Below, piece by piece: positions 5,771 to 13,617 of a stretch of 19,310 nucleotides of DNA. The position numbers were made by a program, and so were the translations under genes. Within the stretch, counting starts at the first letter, position 1; each line of letters starts with the position of its first letter. A model generated the notes under the pieces. The model had not been told where the DNA came from, ran no database searches, and was given only the letters and a program-made list of their open reading frames with translations. Source of the stretch: Euryarchaeota archaeon UBA91 (GTDB lineage Archaea; Thermoplasmatota; Poseidoniia; Poseidoniales; Poseidoniaceae); assembly GCA_002499705.1 (NCBI GenBank), contig DAMU01000010.1, positions 2,128 to 21,437 on the forward strand, read 5' to 3'.

Positions 5771-8700
5771 TCAGAGGAAATCTGACAAAGACAATTGTTT
5801 TGCTCTATCGTTGTTAAACAGCGAATCTGCACTGTCGGATAACCATTCGACATTTTGCTTTGTATAGCGATCAACACCGTATTTAGCCATAACGTGCTTG
5901 GTCACTTTGATGTATTTACGGACCGCACCTTCGGACACAGTAAGAGCAAGGTTGCCCCCACAAAGTCCCCCTTCGGCTTTAGCCACTCCGACGCTCGTAA
6001 GGCCGCGCCCTGATTCTTTCTTTGGTTGGATACATGAACCGGACACAGGCATTCTGCGGTAGGAGTGTGCGCATTTGAGGCAGCGGATTTTTTGACGTGC
6101 ATAGGCGTTAAGATTCCCTCGTAAATCCGGCAAGAAGTGCGAACGAACAACACTCGATGCTACGGTACGAACATCGACGCCTCGAAGTCGGTGGCCCAAA
6201 TCCAGTTGGCCGTTCATTTTGTCAATCATCGTATCAAGAGTTTTGTACGCCGAAAGCGCAGGACCTTGGTCAAGTGCATGGCAACCGTGAGTATAGCCGT
6301 ACCCCCGTACAGCTGCTACCGAACCAAGACGCCGTTCAACGAAGTCCATTCGCTCAGCACATTCCTTTGGATGTGGTTGAGAAAGTGTCGTTTCATAAAA
6401 ATCTCGAGTGTAAAACCAACCAGAATCGACGTTAAGGGCTTCTTTGTCAACTTCAGTAGGGTTCAGACGAGTAGTAAGAACGAGAGGGGCATCCATCAAT
6501 CCGCCTCGATTTGCCGGGAGGATTTCTCTGCTAAAGTTAAGCAAACCATCCATCAAAAGCATAATTGCATCTTCGTCTCCATCACAATTTCGACGCTTTG
6601 CAGCATGGAAAAGCGGGTGGGCATAACCGCCTGAGCAATCCGCCCAGCCGATAATGCGGCTAAGCACACCGCCAGACGTGTGTGGAGCGAGGGCGCAAAT
6701 CAAATGGCCGACTAAATCATCAGGTGTATTGACGTTGTAATACGGCTCCATGTTGTAATATCGGACCAAAAGTTCATCGATGAATTTCGCCGTTCTTACG
6801 AAGAAATCACAAGCGTTCTTACTCACGATGAAATCTTGAGGGAATATTTCGAGCATTTGCTCATCGTTTTCCAGTGGTTTCCCTTCGCAATCATGTGTGT
6901 ACCCCAGTGATTCAAGTGTTTGCCAAGGTACGCTGATTTCACGCGGCGTGAAATGGGTAATAGGAACGTCGCTCATGTCAAAGCGCACTGTTCCATCACG
7001 GAAAACGGGCAGTTCGTGTTTGGCTCTCAGTAAGCCTTTTTCAATCGCTTCTGGTGTTTGATCTCGACTGGCGATTTGTTTCATACATTTGACTTGACGC
7101 GGGAGGCGGTCTATGCCTAAACGGATACGAGCATCTTCAATCATGGTATCCAATCGAACGGTCTGAATCTCTCCTCTTCTACGTCGTTTCGAGTTTTCCG
7201 ATTCGCGCATTTTCGTTCGCCCGCCGCACGTCTCACCAACACGTTCTATGCCGTCTGCATCGATAACCCGGTGGTGGCAAAGGATGAAAGGTGATTCTTT
7301 TGAACATTTGACGCAGGTGCGACGACCCATCTGAACGCGAATACTTTGCTTCTCTGCTGCGTTCGCTAACAAACGCTGGTTGCCCCCATTCAAATCGATT
7401 GGAAAGAGTGCGTGGGTCATTGGATTCATGATACGAGGTGCCGCTTTTTCTGGGCGCCCCATTCTACATCCAATTCGAACAGGAGCTGCGTGTTCCCATC
7501 GCAAGTCAGATATCTTGCGGACCTGAATTATGATTCCGTCAACGGCATGGTCGTCTTCATGGATCTGAGCGGCGAGATACTTTTTCGGATCAATTGGGCC
7601 AGGGTCGGAGACTTGAGCCGCTGCTTGTTTTCCAACCTCGTCGGTTTCTGCTATACCTAAACCACGCTGACGAGCATTTGTTTCAGCGGCAATTCGCACT
7701 GTTGCACGTGATTGACGCAGTTCTTCAAGTCGGGCTCGTTCTTCGCTCAGTGTGAGTTGACATTCACGTAATTGTGCGATACGCTGTTCAAAACGAGTCT
7801 TAGCATCTGCAATACGAAGTGGTTTTTCCTCATCGTAACTGAATCCAAAGCCTTCCAGCATGGCCGGCCAACCCGAAGTGATGACTAAATCATCTCCATC
7901 GTGGTGATGTCTTAATCCCAAAATCATAGCCGCTCCTTTGGCAAGGCCATGTTGTACATACGTCCAAGCCTCGGGGACCTCTTTGGTGAAAATTGGCTCA
8001 ACGGGTGCCGAATCTGGCCCTGGAATCTCAAATTCACTCAAGTCATCAAGTGCTTCTGGACGTAAAATATCCATCGTTTTTGGCGACCAATTTTTCACCC
8101 CCCCTGCTATTCTTAACTGCCTGTTTTCAGGTAGAGGCATCGCATGAAGTTGAGGTTCTGAATCTGGCAAGGGTTGATGAGAAGTGCCGAATGGTTCGAT
8201 AGAGGCTTGCTCGAGAAGTGGAAGAAGGGCAGGCATCCATTCGATTGGCAAATCAAGAAACCATGGATTGTGTGGTGCAGGAATTGATGTTTTGAAACGG
8301 TGTGCTACTGCTTTGCTCTGATTCCAGTCCACCGTATATGCTGTCAGGAATGCGTGCCATTTGCGGCGCACATGGAATTGCTTGTCAGCATCTTCAGCAT
8401 CCTCTGGATGAATGCCTGGAATACCGTCGGGGAAGAAAGACCGTTGCTGAGAGAGAATACTTGCAAAATCAGATAAGGCTGCTTCGGAATTTAATTCCTC
8501 AAGGAGATCGCTGGCCCACCAATCACTCGAGTATCCTGCAGGAACCAATTTCTTATTGTTCTCCATGAATTCACCATATCCAAGAACAAGTTCCCCGTTA
8601 TCCCAAACAGAGCCGACTTTGGAGCTGATTGCCGCATAGCTTTTGCCGTCATCTAGGCGCATAAAACGTCCATCGCGTAAAACCACCCAAGGCCCATCGG

Positions 8701-9892
8701 TATCGTCAGAGGGGGTAATTGCACATGCTTTCCCAGGTCGTTCTATTTTCATCTGAGTGCCGATTGTAATGAAATCGTCCATCGCTAACATCGATGCGGT
8801 ATTGGTCGATGCGGCGGCCAATCCAGAGGGGCGAGCGCGTCCATATCGAAGGCGGAATCCTCCGGGCTGCAATGGGGCACCAAAAACCGGCCTGCCTGCA
8901 ATAATATCTTTCATAAATTTCGAAATCATCGGTACTTTGCGAGATTTGAAACTGGTACCATCGCCATCTTCATCTTCAGATTTCCCTTTTGATGCAAATT
9001 TTGAGATGAAATCCCAGCCTGGAACTTGAAGTCGTTCGGTGTGTTTACGAATCTTTGGAGCCTTTAGGCACATACCTTCTCCAATAACGAGCAGAACTCC
9101 ACCACGTATTCGCGCCTCGTCAATGTTGCGAACCCGACCATATCCTGCACACTCGATTCGTTCAGTAGATTCGCCGTTAATCATGATGGGGCAGGCCCGA
9201 ACTATTTCATCGATTTCTGCTGGCGAAGGGCGGTATTGGAGGTTGCCTCTGTAAAGACCAAACTCTTCTTTCACACGCTCAACTTCTGGAGTCGTTGGCT
9301 GGTAATGGCCTATGTTGAGTTCTCGGCGAATCATATCTGCAATCAATACTGCGAGCGCTTGAGCCGTACCTCCTGCTGCTCGGATTGGTCCTGCAAAATG
9401 AACGGAGACAAATTGAGAGCCGTCTACATTGTTGAGTAAACGAACTTCGCTGATTCCTTCAAGTGGAGCAACAAGAACTGCTTCTGTGAGTACGGCAAGT
9501 CCAACTCTTAATCCAACGTCGATAGCGGTTATGAGGTCGTGACCTTTTTCGCGAAAACCGCGTGCTACGCTTTGAGCCATCATAATAGAAGTTGTTTCTC
9601 GGTCATGCTCTGCAAGGAGTTTGCGGATATCTTCTGCAACTTCATAGCCCTCCAAATATTCTACGAGGAGTTTTTCAGTTCGCCCCGCAAGATCTGCAGC
9701 CCTCGGAATCTCGACGTGCTCTTTGAGGTCATATCCTTGGCTTCTCGCTTTTTCGGCCACGATATATGCTTCATCAGCATGCTCGTCGAGCCACTGGTGA
9801 TACGATTTCATTTCCGCTTCCAAACGTTGAATATCGAGACCAAGCAGAGGATTATGTCCTCGATTTTGACCTGATGCATTCGATGGCGGCAT
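5771..9892 (-). CDS. polC: DNA polymerase D (family D) large catalytic subunit DP2
   Basis: This 1373-residue protein is the catalytic subunit of the archaeal replicative polymerase PolD, which pairs with the small exonuclease subunit DP1 (not in this window). The N-terminal region has the hallmark FAGPIRAAGGTAQALAVL (about 166-183) and YRPSPAEIDEIVRACP. The double-psi barrel active site shows NCDGDED (1102-1108), with D1104 and D1106 matching the catalytic pair described in Pyrococcus. Two zinc-binding clusters are visible: C860/C863/C872/C889 and C1271/C1274/C1287/C1311. The last eight residues, QLSLSDFL, form a PCNA-interacting PIP box. A charged coiled-coil-like segment lies at about 690-740. 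The length is above the usual 1100-1300. No intein interrupts the active site. GAGG about 12 bases upstream of the ATG is a distant Shine-Dalgarno. Confidence 0.98.
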   Translation of the reverse strand: MPPSNASGQNRGHNPLLGLDIQRLEAEMKSYHQWLDEHADEAYIVAEKARSQGYDLKEHVEIPRAADLAGRTEKLLVEYLEGYEVAEDIRKLLAEHDRETTSIMMAQSVARGFREKGHDLITAIDVGLRVGLAVLTEAVLVAPLEGISEVRLLNNVDGSQFVSVHFAGPIRAAGGTAQALAVLIADMIRRELNIGHYQPTTPEVERVKEEFGLYRGNLQYRPSPAEIDEIVRACPIMINGESTERIECAGYGRVRNIDEARIRGGVLLVIGEGMCLKAPKIRKHTERLQVPGWDFISKFASKGKSEDEDGDGTSFKSRKVPMISKFMKDIIAGRPVFGAPLQPGGFRLRYGRARPSGLAAASTNTASMLAMDDFITIGTQMKIERPGKACAITPSDDTDGPWVVLRDGRFMRLDDGKSYAAISSKVGSVWDNGELVLGYGEFMENNKKLVPAGYSSDWWASDLLEELNSEAALSDFASILSQQRSFFPDGIPGIHPEDAEDADKQFHVRRKWHAFLTAYTVDWNQSKAVAHRFKTSIPAPHNPWFLDLPIEWMPALLPLLEQASIEPFGTSHQPLPDSEPQLHAMPLPENRQLRIAGGVKNWSPKTMDILRPEALDDLSEFEIPGPDSAPVEPIFTKEVPEAWTYVQHGLAKGAAMILGLRHHHDGDDLVITSGWPAMLEGFGFSYDEEKPLRIADAKTRFEQRIAQLRECQLTLSEERARLEELRQSRATVRIAAETNARQRGLGIAETDEVGKQAAAQVSDPGPIDPKKYLAAQIHEDDHAVDGIIIQVRKISDLRWEHAAPVRIGCRMGRPEKAAPRIMNPMTHALFPIDLNGGNQRLLANAAEKQSIRVQMGRRTCVKCSKESPFILCHHRVIDADGIERVGETCGGRTKMRESENSKRRRRGEIQTVRLDTMIEDARIRLGIDRLPRQVKCMKQIASRDQTPEAIEKGLLRAKHELPVFRDGTVRFDMSDVPITHFTPREISVPWQTLESLGYTHDCEGKPLENDEQMLEIFPQDFIVSKNACDFFVRTAKFIDELLVRYYNMEPYYNVNTPDDLVGHLICALAPHTSGGVLSRIIGWADCSGGYAHPLFHAAKRRNCDGDEDAIMLLMDGLLNFSREILPANRGGLMDAPLVLTTRLNPTEVDKEALNVDSGWFYTRDFYETTLSQPHPKECAERMDFVERRLGSVAAVRGYGYTHGCHALDQGPALSAYKTLDTMIDKMNGQLDLGHRLRGVDVRTVASSVVRSHFLPDLRGNLNAYARQKIRCLKCAHSYRRMPVSGSCIQPKKESGRGLTSVGVAKAEGGLCGGNLALTVSEGAVRKYIKVTKHVMAKYGVDRYTKQNVEWLSDSADSLFNNDRAKQLSLSDFL

Positions 9893-9904
9893 GTGATTCT
9901 TTTA

Positions 9905-9914
9905 CCTCTTGAGG
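9905..9914. promoter_or_regulatory. Palindrome supplying Shine-Dalgarno motifs to both divergent genes
   Basis: CCTCTTGAGG lies in the 32-base spacer between the polC and pyrE start codons. On the plus strand it gives GAGGG, 9 bases before the pyrE ATG at 9925. On the minus strand it gives GAGG, 12 bases before the polC ATG at 9892. Because the spacer is so short, each promoter must overlap the opposite gene's coding sequence if both starts are right. No convincing TATA box was found on either side. Confidence 0.4.
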
Positions 9915-9924
9915 GCGACCGTTT

Positions 9925-10608
9925 ATGAGTGCCGCGTTCAAATCGCATGGTTGGCGTCAGCGGTTACGAGAAGCAAAGTTCATTGATGCGGGGCATAAAG
10001 ACGGTTTAATGACCGTCCATCCGAGCGTTCGCTCCCATCCAAGTTGGCCCCGTCTGGTTGAACTCGTGCGAGATTTAGCATTCATCGACGGCGGTAGCGA
10101 TGATGCATTTACACTGGCAAGTGGGCGAAATTCCAGATGGTTTTTTGACACCAAACCTGTCATGATGCACCCTGAATCGACACACCACTTGGGTGCTCTT
10201 TTCAACCTAAGAATGGACGATTTAGGCGTTGACTTTGTTGGTGGTTTAGAACTCGGAGCAGTTCCTTTGACGGCAATTGCTGTCGCTACCTCTCCCGCAA
10301 CAACCCCCCGACTTGGATTCATGGTCCGCAAAGAAGCAAAAGGTCGAGGGGGGCGAAAGACCAACAACCCTCCCGGAATTGAAGGCTCGTCCCTTGAAAA
10401 TGGAGGGACGATTGTTATTGTTGAAGACGTAACCACAACCGGTGGTTCAGCAATAAAGGCCGTTGAACGTATCCATCAGGGCACATCGTGCAAGGTGGTT
10501 GCCGTCATCAGCATTGTTGACCGTGAGGAAGGAGCCAAGGAAGCGTTTGCTGACGCGGGAATCCACTTTGAAAGCATCATGACTCGAAGTGATGTAGCAG
10601 GCCAATGA
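9925..10608 (+). CDS. pyrE: Orotate phosphoribosyltransferase
   Basis: This 227-residue type I phosphoribosyltransferase transfers ribose 5-phosphate from PRPP to orotate to make OMP in pyrimidine synthesis. The PRPP-binding motif IVIVEDVTTTGGS is at 163-175. The flexible catalytic loop RKEAKGRGGRKTN (135-147) carries the Lys residues expected in PyrE. The substrate region LASGRNSRWFFDTKP (64-78) matches the family's SSG-(K/R)-S-x-(Y/F)-(Y/F)-x-D pattern. It is about 20-30 residues longer at the N-terminus than typical PyrE. A second in-frame ATG at 10009 (MTVHPSV) could be the true start, but GAGGG 9 bases before 9925 favours the longer form. It is followed 9 bases later by a methyltransferase gene, with which it probably forms an operon. 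Confidence 0.93.
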   Translation: MSAAFKSHGWRQRLREAKFIDAGHKDGLMTVHPSVRSHPSWPRLVELVRDLAFIDGGSDDAFTLASGRNSRWFFDTKPVMMHPESTHHLGALFNLRMDDLGVDFVGGLELGAVPLTAIAVATSPATTPRLGFMVRKEAKGRGGRKTNNPPGIEGSSLENGGTIVIVEDVTTTGGSAIKAVERIHQGTSCKVVAVISIVDREEGAKEAFADAGIHFESIMTRSDVAGQ

Positions 10609-10617
10609 GGCAAGAAT

Positions 10618-11913
10618 ATGGTTGGAATTTTCAATCCGAGTATCGCTGATTCAGCCGGCTTAACTGAATTCGCCCCAGATCCTACAGCGGCGGGCGAGTT
10701 GGTATTTTTCCACGCCAGCGAAGGGAAGCCATTAGCAACGCCTTGGCAGGTGGCTTTGGCACGTTCAAAACTCTTGACGGAACTCGAACTCCCCGATGGC
10801 TACATCTTGGATTGTGCATGCGGCAGTGGCATTCAATTAGGCGCTCATTTGGCGCTTTTACAAAGAGCCGGCATCGGAGTTGAATTGAACGTGAAACGTG
10901 CCCAAGCAAGTGCCGTTAACCTGCAAGCAATTGCAAAGTATCGCAATGAAGAAGGTCTAGAACGCATGCAAAAAACACGAATTGTCGCTGGAGATGGCAG
11001 AGATGGAGCAACGGTCTGTGCGACACTTGCTGACCACTTCAAACTCGACGATTATCCTTCAATAGCATTTCTTCATCTCGACCCTGCACGGCCGAGAAAC
11101 AGCAGAACTCACGGGCTTGATGAAATGGCCCCTCGGCTTGATGAGGTGTTCAAAGGATGGGCCCCGTATTTGTCGGAAGGGGAAAATGGGCCTGCTCTTT
11201 TGCTCGACCTGTCACCCCGGCTTACGCACGCTCAAAGAATCGAAGTGGAATCATTGGTAGATGAGGTCTGGAGTGGGATTGCTCGGACATGGGTTTGGAC
11301 TTCTCGCGGTAGGGGCCGCGTCGACCGACTTGCTCTGTGGCTGGGAAGCGCAGCCAGTCAGGGAATTGCACGGCGATTCGTCCGTATCCCTCCAGAAATT
11401 ACCGAAGACGCTTACGTCATTTCAGGAGGTATTGCTCTGGAACAAGGCGATGGCGTTCCAACCCCCGTGCGCCAACCTCCCCGACGGGGAGAAAGAGTCA
11501 GCATCCTCGATGCGGCTCTTGTTGAAAGCGGGATGGCAGAATCATGGCTAAAAACGGTCACAAAATCAGAACATATCAACTGGGGTGTGGTCGAGGGTAG
11601 GCGCCCGCAGATCCACCACCAGCACCCTCTCAGACTTGAACAAAAAAACGACAGAATGCTTGTCCAAGCTACTGGCCGCGTCGTCGCTCTAGCTCGACTC
11701 CAACTCAATCTCAGCACCGTTGATCAATTGGTTGAAATGGTACTCGAACACGACGTATCGAAATTAACAGTAAGAGTGCCCCTCTCTCCAGAACTCCAGC
11801 CCAAAATTCAGGGAGCGATAGACCGACAAATCGCACGAAGACACGGGCGGAGAGAGGCTTTTCTCGTTCAGCAACCCGGCGATGAAATGTTGCTCATTTG
11901 TATCGCAGAATAA
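10618..11913 (+). CDS. Class I SAM-dependent methyltransferase with a THUMP-like C-terminal domain
   Basis: This 431-residue protein has a Rossmann methyltransferase core. Motif I is ILDCACGSGIQLG (63-75), with the acidic ribose-binding E89 in GVELNVKRA and GDGRDG (125-130). The signature DPARPRNSR at 155-163 is close to the DPAR motif of THUMP-like-domain methyltransferases. The C-terminal 100 residues (from about 335, rich in beta-type VRVPL and LLICIAE segments) fit the THUMP-like domain that follows such cores. An RNA substrate (rRNA or tRNA) is the best guess, since a catalytic NPPY-type motif is absent and DPAR takes its place. The Shine-Dalgarno GAGG overlaps the pyrE stop codon (TGAGG), so expression is tied to pyrE. 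The specific target is unknown. Confidence 0.75.
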   Translation: MVGIFNPSIADSAGLTEFAPDPTAAGELVFFHASEGKPLATPWQVALARSKLLTELELPDGYILDCACGSGIQLGAHLALLQRAGIGVELNVKRAQASAVNLQAIAKYRNEEGLERMQKTRIVAGDGRDGATVCATLADHFKLDDYPSIAFLHLDPARPRNSRTHGLDEMAPRLDEVFKGWAPYLSEGENGPALLLDLSPRLTHAQRIEVESLVDEVWSGIARTWVWTSRGRGRVDRLALWLGSAASQGIARRFVRIPPEITEDAYVISGGIALEQGDGVPTPVRQPPRRGERVSILDAALVESGMAESWLKTVTKSEHINWGVVEGRRPQIHHQHPLRLEQKNDRMLVQATGRVVALARLQLNLSTVDQLVEMVLEHDVSKLTVRVPLSPELQPKIQGAIDRQIARRHGRREAFLVQQPGDEMLLICIAE

Positions 11914-11982
11914 CAGCACCCTTTTCGCACGCCGAATCACACGAAAAAATCACCATAAATTCAATGGTTTTCGGTTCTCAGT

Positions 11983-12003
11983 ACCGCGAAGATACATCGC
12001 GGT
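11983..12003. repeat. Perfect 7-base inverted repeat upstream of the ribosomal operon
   Basis: ACCGCGA (11983-11989) and TCGCGGT (11997-12003) are exact reverse complements separated by the 7-base loop AGATACA. It lies directly upstream of the TATA-like element at 12005 and about 65 bases before the uS13 ATG, inside the 154-base gap after the methyltransferase gene. The position before the promoter suggests a regulator-binding site. A hairpin at the 3' end of the upstream mRNA is the alternative. No T-run follows. Confidence 0.4.
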
Positions 12004-12004
12004 C

Positions 12005-12012
12005 TTGATATA
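12005..12012 (+). promoter_or_regulatory. Possible TATA box of the alpha operon
   Basis: TTGATATA, about 25 bases before a predicted start near 12034, would give a leader of about 34 bases ending in GGAGAGGTGA before the uS13 ATG. A second A/T-rich element (CCATAAATTC, about 11953-11962) lies farther upstream and could be an alternative. The gap 11914-12067 holds no coding frame that I would support. Confidence 0.35.
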
Positions 12013-12067
12013 GGGGAGGTTGGTCGGGAACTTGCTTGACACTGTGTGTTAAGGAGAGGTGAACACA

Positions 12068-12538
12068 ATGGCACGACAAAAGGAAGAAGATTTGGGAGAA
12101 GATTTCTCTTACATCTTGCGAATGGCTGATACAGACATGGATGGACAGAAAACGCTCGCTACAGCATTGACTGCTGTTCGGGGCGTAGGTCCACGAACCG
12201 CTATCCAGATTTGTAAGAATACCGGATTCGACCCTGCTTCACTTGCCGGCCACCTCTCGGCTGATGAACAGGAATCGCTCCGTGTAGCCATTGAAGGCTA
12301 TGCAGAAACCGTCCCGCTTTGGATGCTTAACCGTCAACGTGACCTTGAGACCGGAGATGAATTGCATCTTACTGGCCAACAAGTAACTCTTACTCTTGAA
12401 GACGACATTAACCGTCTTCGAACCATGAAGTGCTACCGTGGTGTTCGCCACGCAAGCGGAAACAAAGTTCGTGGACAACGTGGCCGCTCGAACGGTCGTG
12501 GTGGACTTACACTCGGTGTAAGCCGAAAGAAGAATTGA
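12068..12538 (+). CDS. rps13: 30S ribosomal protein uS13
   Basis: This 156-residue small-subunit head protein contacts 16S rRNA and, through its C-terminal tail, the P-site tRNA and the large subunit. The helix-hairpin-helix segment LTAVRGVGPRTAIQIC (about 34-49) is typical of the archaeal/eukaryotic form, as is the basic tail (GQRGRSNGRGGLTLGVSRKK). The ATG at 12068 is preferred over the in-frame GTG at 12059 because the strong Shine-Dalgarno GGAGAGGTGA (12053-12062) ends 5 bases before the ATG and would overlap the GTG. It is the first gene of the alpha operon and precedes rps4 by 16 bases. Confidence 0.97.
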   Translation: MARQKEEDLGEDFSYILRMADTDMDGQKTLATALTAVRGVGPRTAIQICKNTGFDPASLAGHLSADEQESLRVAIEGYAETVPLWMLNRQRDLETGDELHLTGQQVTLTLEDDINRLRTMKCYRGVRHASGNKVRGQRGRSNGRGGLTLGVSRKKN

Positions 12539-12554
12539 TTTGGAGGGATGATGT

Positions 12555-13217
12555 ATGGGAGAACCAAAGTTTGCACGACCTAAGTTTGACACGCCTTCCC
12601 ATCCTTGGAAGGCTGCACGAATCGAAGAAGAACACGCTATTCAAGCCAATCATGGTTTGAAAAACATGCGTGAAATCTGGAAGGCGAAGTCTCAACTTCG
12701 CCGACATCGACGTCAAGCAATGCGCTTGATTGGTATGGTCGACACAAGTGAAGCCCACGGAAAGCGCGAAATGGAAGACCTCCTCCGTTCATTGCACAAT
12801 AAGGGACTTATTTCCTCTGATGCAAAACTTGACGACATCCTGTCTCTGAGCACTGAAGACATCCTCAACCGTCGCCTTCAGGCACAAGTGTATTACAAGG
12901 GCCTCGCTATCTCAATGAAGCAAGCTCGACAATTCGTGACCCACGGAAAGATTGTCATCGGTAATCAAAAAGTCACTATCCCTTCTTATCCCCTCTCCAG
13001 AGATGAAGAAGAACAGCTAACGTGGCATCCAAGTTGCCCATGGATTGACAACCCAGAACACCCTATTCGCAAAGCTATTGACGGACGTGCTTCGTCTGCT
13101 GAATACGGTGTGGAAGAAGAAGAAGTCGATCCTGAAGCAACACCTGAGTTCGCTGAAGAAGTCGTCGCTGCTGCTGAAGAAGCGCCTTCTGCTGAAAATG
13201 TCGGAGGTGACGAGTGA
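12555..13217 (+). CDS. rps4: 30S ribosomal protein uS4 with an acidic C-terminal tail
   Basis: This 220-residue primary 16S rRNA-binding protein of the small subunit has the archaeal N-terminus MGEPKFARPKFDTPSHPW and the S4 RNA-binding domain from about residue 104 (NRRLQAQVYYKGLAISM, THGKIVIGNQKV). Archaeal uS4 is usually about 170-180 residues. Here roughly 40 extra residues (about 181-220) form an acidic Glu/Ala-rich tail (YGVEEEEVDPEATPEFAEE and beyond), probably disordered. GGAGG lies 8 bases before the ATG at 12555. The stop TGA shares its A with the uS11 ATG (TGATG), which implies coupled translation. Confidence 0.97.
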   Translation: MGEPKFARPKFDTPSHPWKAARIEEEHAIQANHGLKNMREIWKAKSQLRRHRRQAMRLIGMVDTSEAHGKREMEDLLRSLHNKGLISSDAKLDDILSLSTEDILNRRLQAQVYYKGLAISMKQARQFVTHGKIVIGNQKVTIPSYPLSRDEEEQLTWHPSCPWIDNPEHPIRKAIDGRASSAEYGVEEEEVDPEATPEFAEEVVAAAEEAPSAENVGGDE

Positions 13218-13600
13218 TGACACGCCGTGCTATTATCAACATCTTCAGTTCCTACAACAATATTTTGATGACTGCTACCGATTTGACTGGAGCAGAAACA
13301 ATAACAACTTGTTCTGGTGGACAAGTTGTCAAATCTTCTAAGGACAGTGGTGGACAATTCGCTGCTACCCGTGCGGCCGAAAAGATGGCTGATGAACTCA
13401 AAGACAAAGAGTTCACACAACTCATCATCAAGTATCGCGCACCTGGAGGCAACCTTTCCAACAATACAGGACCAGGTGCACAGGCTGCAATTCGAGCACT
13501 CACCCGTGCTGGAATGACAATTACTCGTATCGAAGACGTGACGCCTATCGCTCACGATGGAACAAAGAAAAAAGGTGGCCGCCGTGGCCGCCGTGTTTGA
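13217..13600 (+). CDS. rps11: 30S ribosomal protein uS11
   Basis: This 127-residue platform protein of the 30S subunit shows the conserved IFSSYNN, DLTGAET, SGGQVVK, RAPGGN, GPGAQAAIRAL and EDVTPIAHDG segments and the basic GGRRGRRV end. The start is taken as ATG at 13217 rather than the adjacent GTG at 13214. The strong GGAGGTGA (13203-13210) lies 6 bases before that ATG, within the end of rps4, and the ATG overlaps the rps4 stop by one base. It is followed 17 bases later by the Rpo3 gene. Confidence 0.97.
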   Translation: MTRRAIINIFSSYNNILMTATDLTGAETITTCSGGQVVKSSKDSGGQFAATRAAEKMADELKDKEFTQLIIKYRAPGGNLSNNTGPGAQAAIRALTRAGMTITRIEDVTPIAHDGTKKKGGRRGRRV

Positions 13601-13617
13601 TTTTTGAGGTGGAAAAG

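Noticed and set aside
6137..6634. A 165-residue plus-strand frame inside polC
   Set aside because: It lies entirely antisense to the conserved catalytic part of DP2, and its translation resembles no protein family.
9073..9076. Inteins or frameshifts in the unusually long polC
   Set aside because: The frame is continuous, catalytic and zinc-binding motifs are in order, and no intein splice-block motifs or nested endonuclease were seen.
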